Shown in pieces: positions 1-8,474 of a stretch of 64,000 nucleotides of DNA. This DNA comes from Pyrenophora tritici-repentis (Eukaryota; Ascomycota; Dothideomycetes; Pleosporales; Pleosporaceae), in assembly GCF_003171515.1 (NCBI RefSeq), contig NC_089398.1:806001-870000 (forward strand), in the 5' to 3' direction. The translations under genes were made by a program, and so were the position numbers. Each line of letters opens with the position of its first letter. Position 1 is the stretch's first letter. The notes under the pieces are model-generated. The model saw only the letters and a program-made list of their open reading frames with translations, did no database searches and had not been told where the DNA came from.

Positions 1-96
1 GCTGTGTGTTGGGGTAATGGTATTGATGCAGGTGTATTTGCGGAATCTCCGGGTGATACCTATGCTTTTGCAATTGAGATGGGAAACTATATTTAA
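1..96 (+). CDS. 3' end of an unidentified gene cut by the window edge
   Basis: Frame 1 is open from the first base to a TAA at 94-96, giving a 31-residue tail that begins with a Cys-Trp-Gly-Asn-Gly segment and ends in a hydrophobic Asn-Tyr-Ile. The Cys and Gly-rich character would suit a small secreted protein, but the fragment is too short to place in a family. The frame could also be open by chance. There is no start in the window. Confidence 0.3.
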   Translation, partial: AVCWGNGIDAGVFAESPGDTYAFAIEMGNYI

Positions 97-604
97 CAAT
101 GATCTGGGATGTTAGCATGCTTATTCATTCAACGCCAATGCCGATGCCGCCCGTTCCAGGCAGAGCTTTCATAATTGTGGTTCTCGCGCCGGGTGGAGAT
201 ACGCTAATACCCCACGATCATCGATCCTTCCGCAGAGCCGCGTTCGTCACCTTCTACCTATATCTCCATCAAGGGGCAGACCATTTCCTTAGCATGCGGG
301 CACGTCTTTAGTGCAGGGTTTCATCGACGTTTATTCCCGTATCCTCTCAGGTTTCTACCACCAACTTTTCATATACACGACAATTCTTCATCCACTCAGC
401 CTTTTTAACGACCGACCAATATACTCGCAGTGATGGTACCAAAGGAAGTCATATTCCTCCGTGTCTACACCTTTCGGTGACCACGTGCTTGCCCTCGCAG
501 CCACTACCACCACCACCGTCAAAAAGGACAACCTAGGCCAATGGAATACCTTCAGCCCATCTTCTGGTTATGGAAAAAAATCATTGCGCTCTGGGCGCTA
601 CCCT
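97..604. other. Gene-free stretch
   Basis: Short overlapping frames occur on both strands, but none has family similarity, splice signals or plausible codon use. The interval separates the edge fragment from the 3' end of the decayed isopropylmalate synthase. Nothing supportable is seen in it. Confidence 0.5.
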
Positions 605-1345
605 CTAGCTTCTGCAGTGATCGAAATAAGTACCTACCGGCAGAGCAGAAAGACAAGCTAGCAGCTCAGCATCCAGCGTTGAGCCAAGCTTTGCACCCCA
701 CGACGTGAACTTCCCTTGGTTCAGGTTGCACATTGCAATCTTCATATCCTGCTCCTGCTCATTCTCCACCCATTTGTAATGGTATACCTCAAAAGAAATT
801 TGCAGGCCAGTCCTGACAGCGAGGGCATTAGACAACGCAGCCGATACCGATGGTCCCTTGCCATCAGTATAACGAAAAATCCCGTCATCGACAATCGTCG
901 CGCGAACATCAATGTCGCCATCGGTAGTGGATGTAGCGCTGTGTTTACACACATAGTCATCCCGTCCAAGCACCTTGTAATTGCGCAAGAATAGTTGTTG
1001 TAGATCTTCCGGCGTGAGAACACGGCCTAACTGGTCAGAAGCGGCTTTCATCACGACCGAGAAGTCTTGTCATAAACCAAGCGGTAAGTCGAGACCGGCA
1101 CTCGTCTCTAGTATCCACGCGGCGCCTCCCTTTCCGCTCTGCAAGTTCACCTAAATGATACTCTTGTATGTAGCACAGATGTCCTTGGGATCCAGTGGAA
1201 GATACGGGACTTTCCAGATACTCTTTCCCTTGCTTTCTGCTGTCTTCTCTCGCTGTTTGAGCCCTTTATGGGTTGCATCTTGGTGAGAACCACTGTAAGC
1301 GAGATATACCGAGTCACCCGCATATGGAGCTCGCATACCCTTGAG
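605..1345 (-). pseudogene. Decayed, 5'-truncated 2-isopropylmalate synthase
   Basis: The minus strand reads as the C-terminal half of a 2-isopropylmalate synthase (LeuA/LEU4 family, leucine pathway enzyme that condenses acetyl-CoA with 2-oxoisovalerate). Recognisable in order are the catalytic-barrel end with RAPYAG-like and SGSHQDA motifs, the VPYLPLDPKDI segment, the QSGKGGAAW block, and the C-terminal LeuA allosteric/dimerisation domain with GKGPSVSAALSNAL and FTSWG. Two stops interrupt the same frame: TAG at 1151-1153, just before the QSGKGG block, and TGA at 1070-1072. Similarity ends abruptly near 1345, where the sequence turns AT-rich, so the N-terminal half of the barrel with the HxH metal site is missing. 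Both stops lie at otherwise conserved positions and the flanking frame is intact, so decay looks recent. A housekeeping copy would have to lie elsewhere. Secondary-metabolite paralogues of this enzyme exist in Pleosporales, so an accessory origin is possible but unproven. Confidence 0.85.
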
Positions 1346-1387
1346 GAAGGGGGCTAATGTTTTATTTCGATAAAATCTTAATTTCAT

Positions 1388-2181
1388 TAAATACTTCTAG
1401 TTATATAATACTCGAAAATTTTGAGTGGAATTATATAACTAGATGAAAGCTCTAAATAAGCTATATTCGTGTGTACTACATTTATTTATAGTGGATATTC
1501 TAGCGGAAGCTATAGGAAGCGTTACTAATCATGCAATAACTATCTACTAATTCTGCACCAAAATACAGGACGACTGCTACAGTGGACTAAAAAGCGATGT
1601 AACAACTAAAGTTTGAGGTAAAGAGATATTACCTTGATTTGTATAAAGCAACTTACTAGTTAGTTCTCTAGCGAAAAAAATTATATCTGAAGTGTAACTA
1701 TTATAGATCTCTAGTGTGCTGCGACACATTCCGGTCACCACCTCCTATAGCCGCACTGTCTTGTCCCTGGATGCTGATGCGACCGACCAGCCATCCAGTC
1801 TGGATTTCATGGCAAGTGGAATTGTGTTTTGCATAAGCATGACCATGACCTTTTCTTAATAACCCTAGGACCCTCACATATGGCCTTTCTACAGTCATGA
1901 TTTCGGTTGGGATTTACTTTGAGCTTAGACTGACGCTTAACGAAGGTGTTGGGACAACATTGTGTTTAAGGTTCGTACCGTTCATCGTAACATGGTAGTG
2001 CCTACCAAGATATTTCGACGAAATTTGGAAGATCACGTGGCAGAGCAGGGTTGTGCTACGTACGTGGCTTAGTTCTCGAGCAACAAAAGCCAACCCCATT
2101 TGCCTGACGACACTCACGTCTGCTAAGGGAACGCGTGGATGACAGAACCTTCCGTCACCTCACAGGATATAAAACATCACA
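1388..2181. other. AT-rich gene-free stretch
   Basis: From about 1346 to 1720 the sequence is markedly AT-rich, rich in TA and CTAG, and contains the palindrome at 1397-1442. This is the look of a transposon remnant, possibly mutated by RIP. The 1.7-2.15 kb part has normal composition and only short, unrecognised minus-strand frames, which I do not call as genes. Confidence 0.55.
1397..1442. repeat. 46-bp near-perfect palindrome in AT-rich DNA
   Basis: The arms CTAGTTATATAAT (1397-1409) and ATTATATAACTAG (1430-1442) are exact inverted repeats. The centre, 1410-1427, is itself close to palindromic around AAAATTTT. It lies about 50 bp beyond the point where the isopropylmalate synthase similarity breaks off. 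It could be abutting terminal repeats of a transposon, a cruciform, or a small MITE remnant. No transposase is visible. Confidence 0.7.
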
Positions 2182-2797
2182 ATGTCAGAGGCAGGCAAAA
2201 TCCTGGCTGTTCTAGGAAGCCATGGTGCCGGGAAAGCGACGACTATCGGCAATCTCATCTATAAGGTATAGCGCCGCATTAGAAGATAGTTTAATTACTT
2301 ACGAAGACTTAGTGTGGAGGTATCGATATGCCAACTCTGGAGAGACTCGAGAAAGGGCGCAACAACGGATACGCCAGAGCCTTCAACGAGATCAAGGCGA
2401 GGAACGAAAAACTTTACTTCTACACACCCAATAACAAGATTACCGTAACGGGTACGTGCTTCAATCTAGGTACATTGTCTAGGCACAGAATTCCCTGCTA
2501 AATCAATAAAAGAAAATTTATCTAACGCTGACGGTCTCCTTCTCATCATTATGCCTCATGAGACAGACAAGCAGCTGCAAGAGATTGGTGATCAATTGAA
2601 CGGCATGGCGTCACACAAGATGGTGGTTCTGGTTAATAAGCTGTAGGTTTCACCAGTACTTTAGATCTAGTCTCTAATACGTGCTTAGGGACGAAGTCGA
2701 TTGGTCTGAAGATGCGTTCACAGATTCGGTCCGAGTCACCAATGCCGTGCTTCAGAGCCTTGGAGTTTCCAAAGAACAGTATGATACACGTCGCTGA
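2182..2797 (+). CDS. Miniature EF-1alpha-like protein with degenerate GTPase motifs
   Basis: Four exons, 2182-2265, 2313-2451, 2483-2642 and 2689-2797, joined at GT-AG sites give a 163-residue protein. It follows the start of elongation factor 1-alpha: a P-loop region reading GSHGAGKAT, then LIYKCGGID, and further on an NKLD motif. EF-1alpha has about 460 residues and delivers aminoacyl-tRNA to the ribosome. Here only a shrunken G domain remains. The P-loop Ser/Thr that binds magnesium is Ala, the switch I GITID segment is absent, and the DAPGH switch II box is replaced by GTEFP. The NKxD guanine-specificity box survives. Translation of EF-1alpha substrates therefore looks impossible. The start ATG is the first in frame and the stop follows directly after exon 4. 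It is either a neofunctionalised pseudo-GTPase or a pseudogene whose splice sites have survived. Intact frame across three introns favours the former. Confidence 0.72.
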
Positions 2798-4462
2798 ATC
2801 CCGAAACGAGCTTTAACGTACTGGGTGTAGGATTCTATTCGTTCCTGCTTCAGGACTGTACAGTGACAATCTTCTCGAGTTATCTTCAAGCCTCGCGTGG
2901 TATTCCAAGATAACAGAAAGTGGTAAAAAAAGAGTAGGGAAAGCCATCACAGTGGTTTCTGCCCTAGACTATATTCTTTCATAGGTGCTGTGTGTCCATG
3001 CATATGTGTGTGCACGTAGGAACGAATAGAAACGGTCGATGCCAGTCCTGTATGTAGCTGTGAACGGTCTGTAGGTACTGTATTCCAGCTACCTATTCCA
3101 GATGCTATTTACAGTCGAGATGAAGAGAAGAAGAAGAAAGTGGGCGGCCATCCAAGAACAGACGATACACTTGGCACAGCACGATGTACATCGTTTTGAG
3201 ATCCCAGAGAGGAGAAAGTACGAGTTGCTAAGTGGTGTTGACGAAATTGAAACTAGCCTTGCTTTCGAGCGAGACATTAGGTCATACGAAGACCTTAGCC
3301 GCGAGCGTTCACCATAGCTAGAGGAAGGTGTTTCTCGATGGATGTCAACGCGCGGCAGGGCTTTGAAATCACATCGGCAAATCCCCCCGAGGAGTCGCAA
3401 CGAGAAAGAAAGTCTTACATGGTAATAGAAGTGTCTGACTGCATTTATTGTATCTCAACTTAATCTCGGATAGAACAAGGCTTCTCACAAGACTGGTACT
3501 GTAGCGTATTTTCATACACAGTTTGCACCAGCCTTTTGAGCAGTATATAAGTCTTCAATGACGCACTATTCGGAATTATACCAGCATCCTATCGGAAACA
3601 ACCTGAAGTTTAGGTTTACGTGAACCTTCCTGGTATTTTCTTCAATCCTCCACTTGCTCATGCACACTTTCGAAATCGCAATCTTGGCACACATCGCACA
3701 TTTTGACACTTTATTTTGTATGATTTCGTAAAATCAGAATAGTAACAGACAGGGTAGTCATGGCAGTTCATTCCTCTTTTTTAGAGAAGATATTTTCAAG
3801 TGTGGATACCGAGTAAGCAGGCCGACAAGAGCAGGAAAAAATAATTTAGTCCGCAGTGGGCGACAATTCCCCATGCAACATCCGGATTGTTTTTTTAGGA
3901 GTACGGAAGAAGTCAATTCTCGTGTTAGAAATCAGGTTTAAATTCTGACGCCAACGATCTCATGCATAGGTAGAGTCGAACGATTTAGTATGAAACACCC
4001 ATGACTGCAGGAGCCAGTGAGAGGAAGGAAAAGACATACCACTTTTTGTTTACACTTTTGTATCCGGCCAGACGCAATTTAATACCTTTTTAGGCCAGAG
4101 GATGCCATACACGCCATAAGCTCACAGCCCACGGATTTTCCACAAGCGCAAAGATATTTTGGCTTGCGTCGACGATTTTTTAGAACATTCGGTATGTAAA
4201 GTTGTTTTTAGACAAAAGAAGGAGCAAAATCATCAGGGATGTCTGTAGGGATTCTTCAGTGTTTTGATAGTCAGAATTGTGTTGTAGAAAAGAAGGAGTA
4301 CAGAGAAATATCGACAAAATATATAATTATTTCAACCCATAGTCTCCCAGCGTCACCCGTAAGTTGATGTGTACTTTTTTAAGTCCGCACCACGGCATCC
4401 ATGGTCACGAGTACCACGGTTTTTAACCTTCTCAGACAGGCCGTTCATCATGAGCTCGGACT

Positions 4463-4481
4463 GGGATTTTCAGAAAATCCC
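4463..4481. repeat. Perfect 9-bp inverted repeat
   Basis: GGGATTTTC and GAAAATCCC are separated by a single A, forming a perfect hairpin or dyad in the non-coding tract. No role can be assigned. Confidence 0.6.
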
Positions 4482-4690
4482 CCAGGAAGAGACGGAGAGA
4501 CAGTACAAACACATATCCGTAGATCAGTTGATTTTCTGACACAAAGACCCAGTTTCCACACGAGGCCTGTTTGGGATTTTTGGGACAAACCAGCACATGC
4601 GAGTACTGCCCTCCTTTTTATAAGTTTCTAATAAGCTGAAGGAGATAATAGGAAAGATGAATATCGAGCGCGGCCCCATCCACAATATAT

Positions 4691-4710
4691 AGTCTGTTCT
4701 TCGACAGACT
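4691..4710. repeat. Hairpin with 7-bp stem and 6-nt loop
   Basis: AGTCTGT and ACAGACT flank the loop TCTTCG. The stem is perfect. It lies in the gene-free tract, with no adjacent coding frame that it could terminate or regulate. Confidence 0.55.
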
Positions 4711-5874
4711 CAGAAACACTCATAGGGCGCTGTTATTTACACTTTTATAAAGGCGCAGTCCATAGGGATGTTGGACGGTATTTTGAAGATTTATAGGCGT
4801 ATAGAAGAAGACGGAGAGAGTCATGAACCTTGACTGTTGCGCAATCTTTTCAACAAGGCCTTGTCTCACATGCAAGCGTTGTTCCGATTTTTAGAACACA
4901 CAACTACTCGACTATCCGGGTTTTCAATGTTTTCATTAGATGCAGGAAATGTGGCGGGAAAGATACATGTCTTCGACCCATATCTTTTTGTATAAACAAA
5001 TTTCAATTATGCTTAAGAAGTAAAGGAACAGCAAAAGAAGAGGTGGACTTATATACACCACCCCAGCCCTCTCGACGCAACATGCGTTCCTGACTCTTTG
5101 GTTTTCTTTTCTCGCAGAAAGAAGAGCAACATGTTTCTTGTCGTAGCAATTTTTTAGATTCTTCAAAATTCTGAACAGAAGAATAAGGCGCAAAGCAACA
5201 TCGTTGGATAAGTTCATGGGTTTTTGAAAAGCTTTCAATGAAAGAGAAGCGCTTGGAAGCTTGCAACACATGGTTATGTGCCATGGTAGTTTTTATTTAT
5301 CCATGGAAATCGCTCAGGTATGTTTATTGAGAAGGACGCAAAAGACGCCCTCATAAAAGCCTCTGCACGCTGTTTTAAGATCGTGGAGTATCGAGTGAAG
5401 GTGAATGAAGCAATATGGCGTAGCCGGTGATTTTTTGAGCGGGAAAGCAGAAGCAACGAACGCCATAATGGCATACGTTCTATCTATTTTAGAAACCGAG
5501 GGAAAGCATTTAAAGCCCGGGGTAGTTTTTTAATGTAAAATTTAAAGTTGGGAATGTAAAAAGCAGTGGATGATGAGTGTAGGACATCCGGGCAAAAGCC
5601 TTTTGTATGCCAAAAGTGCGCACGGACGCATCACTTGAGCCAAGATGGGAACAAACAAGCAGACATCCGATAGCACTCAACAAGCAAATAGTAATTGGTA
5701 TCATTACGCATTAACAGCTACGTCTCATATCCACGCCTCAACTATCGTTATCATACAACAGTCTGCTCCTTCCCCTAATTACATGGCTCATAGGCCTCAT
5801 TCACTAAATGTACAACTATTGCGACACACTACAGTAGCATGGAATCCAAGTTCTGTGCTGCGCTAGCGACAGAC

Positions 5875-7443
5875 TTAACCAGATGAGTAAAGACCAAGAG
5901 CGACAACGTGAGGGTTGATCATGCTCAAGTTGAAGGGAGTGAGGTAAGGGTTGGCGTCAGTAAGAGCAACGAACATGGTACCGTTAACGGCTGGGTCACC
6001 CTCGTAGACCTCACCGGCGGGCTGGTAGGTGAAACCAGTGTTCTCACCGGTGATCTCGAGAGGAGTGTAAGTAAGGTTTAGCTGCGAGACCCAAGCGACG
6101 AAGGCAGGGGCGCCAGCAGTGGTGTCGGTGATGTAGGAGTTATTGGGGCCGACAGCAAGACCGGGGTTCTCCCAGGTGAGGTTGACCAACTTTCCGGGGA
6201 AAGACAGAGGCTCAGAGCGGTTGCGCGCGATGGCTGGGCCGCAAGAGTAGCCGGGGTGCTCAGTGCCATTGATGTTCACACAGCTCTCATCAGCGGGGAT
6301 GGTGGAGTCGGCAGGGTCAGCGACGCGGCCACCGGCAACCTCGTGGGGCTTGGTGTCGTTGGGAGAGAAGCGGTTGGGGTTGGGCTGGTTGTCGATGAAC
6401 AAAGCGGGGAAGTTCTGCCATGCGAGACGAGTGGTGTTCTCGGGGCAGGAGCTGATGTAGGGAGCAAGGTAGGTCCATTGCCATGACTGAGGAATGCCAG
6501 TCTCGAACCAGACGGGCATGGGATGAAGACCCATCATCTGACGGAAAGAGATCTGTTGGCGGGCCTCGGTAGCGATGGACTGAGAGAGGAGAGTGGCAAC
6601 CTCGCGAGAGTCCATGTGGGCAAGGAACCCCCAAACACCAGACTCACCGAAGCGAGTGACCTTGATGTTGAAGTCGATGAACTCGCGGACAGTGCGGTAT
6701 GGGTAGTTGTAAGTGCACTGGGGAGGAGCAGTCTCGCCGAGCATGTTGGTGAGGAGAGTAGCATGGCCACTCTCCTGGGTTGCCATGAAGGCAATGTAGG
6801 CGCGGTCCTCAGCAGTCAGACCAGCGTCAAGGAAGTCCTGAGTAGAGAAGACGGCAAGACCGTTGTTAAACAAGTCGAGCTCGATCCACTCCTGGTAGAG
6901 ACCAAGGGTGATGGACTCGTAGTCGAAGTCGCTGTTGACCATGTAGCGAGGCTCGGTACCGTTGGTGCCAAGACCGCCAGCTGGTGTGTAGGGAATGGGC
7001 ATGGGGTTCTGAGGCAGGCCATTGGTGTTGTAGTAGGTAGCCGTTGGGTTCGGCGGCAGAGGAGCAATGGCGGTGCCAATGGTAGTGGGCGCCTTAGCGG
7101 CTCCAGTAGTCGTGGGTGTACCAGAGTATGGTCCATGGCTGGTGGCTCCAGTTACATCAGAGCTCCTCCGGGGAGGAGCTGAGCCAGCTTCTGTGGGAAT
7201 AGCCTTTGAGATTGTTAGTGAAGTTTTATCACAGCAATTGAGGATACTTACGGGAACCTGGGAGTCAGGACCGAAGACAGAAGCGGGAGTCGCAGCTGGC
7301 GTGAAGGTCACGGAGAAGCTGGCATCCGCGTTGGTGTAGCCTGCTGGCCCATCACCAGTCTCTTGGGGCGCGGCGCTGTACTGAGGAGCAGCGGCAGCAA
7401 AGGCTACAAGGACCGAAGTGGTGAGGAGGCTCTTGGTCAACAT
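5875..7443 (-). CDS. Secreted ferritin-like stress protein, Rds1 family
   Basis: The protein starts with a clear signal peptide (Lys-Ser-Leu-Leu then a Val/Ala-rich core ending AAAAP) and continues through a low-complexity Pro/Thr/Ala region to about residue 150. A ferritin-like helical domain follows, with the conserved DFDYESITLGLYQEWIELDLF helix, an Ala-Thr-Gln-Glu-Ser-Gly-His pair of likely metal ligands, and ATEARQQ. The C-terminal half has many Asn-X-Thr/Ser sites, fitting an extracellular glycoprotein. The family is named after fission yeast rds1, induced by stress and nutrient limitation; biochemical activity is unknown. The open frame is continuous, but positions 7204-7251 form a good 48-nt intron in frame (GTAAGT donor, ACTAAC branch, AAG acceptor); removing it gives 506 residues. 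A TATA box (minus-strand TATATAA) lies at 7505-7511, about 60 bp upstream of the ATG, fitting an inducible gene. Confidence 0.88.
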   Translation of the reverse strand: MLTKSLLTTSVLVAFAAAAPQYSAAPQETGDGPAGYTNADASFSVTFTPAATPASVFGPDSQVPVSILNCCDKTSLTISKAIPTEAGSAPPRRSSDVTGATSHGPYSGTPTTTGAAKAPTTIGTAIAPLPPNPTATYYNTNGLPQNPMPIPYTPAGGLGTNGTEPRYMVNSDFDYESITLGLYQEWIELDLFNNGLAVFSTQDFLDAGLTAEDRAYIAFMATQESGHATLLTNMLGETAPPQCTYNYPYRTVREFIDFNIKVTRFGESGVWGFLAHMDSREVATLLSQSIATEARQQISFRQMMGLHPMPVWFETGIPQSWQWTYLAPYISSCPENTTRLAWQNFPALFIDNQPNPNRFSPNDTKPHEVAGGRVADPADSTIPADESCVNINGTEHPGYSCGPAIARNRSEPLSFPGKLVNLTWENPGLAVGPNNSYITDTTAGAPAFVAWVSQLNLTYTPLEITGENTGFTYQPAGEVYEGDPAVNGTMFVALTDANPYLTPFNLSMINPHVVALGLYSSG

Positions 7444-8474
7444 CTTGAATTCGAGTTGTCGGTTCGAGTTGTTGTGCAGTAGAAAGGACGGACGCCTGCC
7501 GTGGTTATATACGACTGTTCAGCTGGTGACCGCATGGCGTATACACGCTATTGCCATTAATTTCGAGTCGATGACACCAGTCAAGCGTCCCATTAGGGCT
7601 AAGATGCTATGATTTCATGACTGAACGGATGCGGCAGTGAGGACCGCAGCCATGGTAAAGTCGGCCACGACATGGGATTCTCGGGATTTGCATCGGAACG
7701 CTGGCACGGACGAATCAGACGTATCGCTGCTGAAAATTGCTTGCTCAATGCTTTTCGATGGCACCCGATGTTGTCTCGGCGCTGCGTGAACGCGTGCTGT
7801 GCAGGGGCGTGTTTTCCATATTCGCCCCGTGCACGACGTGACGACGTGATGACATGGTGGAGTTGTTTAAGTTTTGAGCCGCTAGTGCTCCCGCCCCGCA
7901 ATCGATCGACCACTACAGTAAACAAACCGGGTTGCTTCCAAGGCTTGAGCAAGGTCTACCAGGACGGTTCGGGAGTAGTGTAACGCTTAAGCATACACCC
8001 GGTCAACTTTTGTTGCTGAGAAATCCGTCAGTTTCTCGACTACTCGCCTCCGCGGAACGGCAGTCTCGCGTGGCTGCGTGGATATGCCTGTCTTTATCCC
8101 AATTCCTACCCGCATTGTTTGCCCAGGCCTCTGCAGGTACAGAAGCAGGCACAACTCCGCTTGACTGATAACCGATGCGGCAATGGCAGCGCTGTCCAAG
8201 CCAGGCATATGTATCGCTTCCTCGGAAAAACAACAACGTGCGTCTGCAAGATGGGCAAATGAGATGAGATGGCTTTTTCCGATGGGGCTTGGGCAATCTT
8301 TGTCGCGTTAGCTAAGCACATGGTCGATGACGTTAGATGTGCGCAACTTCCGCCGAGTTTTGACGGAGAGCTGGGCGCATGGGAGATGATTATTGGAGAG
8401 ATGTGCGTCAAACAATGCATAACTGAACACATTGACGATAACATGGGAGCAAGGATGTATTGTTCATGATTCAA
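7444..8474. other. Intergenic: Rds1 promoter and TRM1 3' flank
   Basis: About 1 kb between two minus-strand genes. Apart from the TATA box, an AGGGGC core resembling a stress-response element (STRE) occurs near 7803. Short frames on both strands show no similarity. No RNA gene was recognised. Confidence 0.5.
7505..7511 (-). promoter_or_regulatory. TATA box of the Rds1-like gene
   Basis: TATATAA on the minus strand, 62 bp upstream of the start codon at 7443. Spacing fits a core promoter with a short 5' leader. The assignment rests on sequence and position only. Confidence 0.5.

Larger units (their letters stand above)
2798..5874. other. 3-kb non-coding tract with recurring T-runs
   Basis: No convincing gene is seen on either strand; the longest frames are about 100 codons and lack family similarity. 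From about 3770 to 5540 runs of five to seven T, often followed by AG or AGA, recur every 40-200 bp (for example near 3778, 3892, 4170, 4203, 4885, 5149). Two short perfect hairpins lie within it. A related phrase TTTACACTTTT occurs near 4050 and 4735. It may be ancient, degraded repetitive DNA. Confidence 0.5.

Noticed and set aside
1701..2117. Two minus-strand frames of 65 and 67 codons
   Set aside because: No similarity and no convincing splice connection between them or to the synthase relic.
3089..3400. Overlapping frames of 103 (minus) and 71 (plus) codons
   Set aside because: Both strands open over the same interval without similarity; neither can be preferred.
6523..7182. 219-codon plus-strand frame
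   Set aside because: Antisense shadow of the Rds1-like gene; the minus strand has a signal peptide and family motifs.
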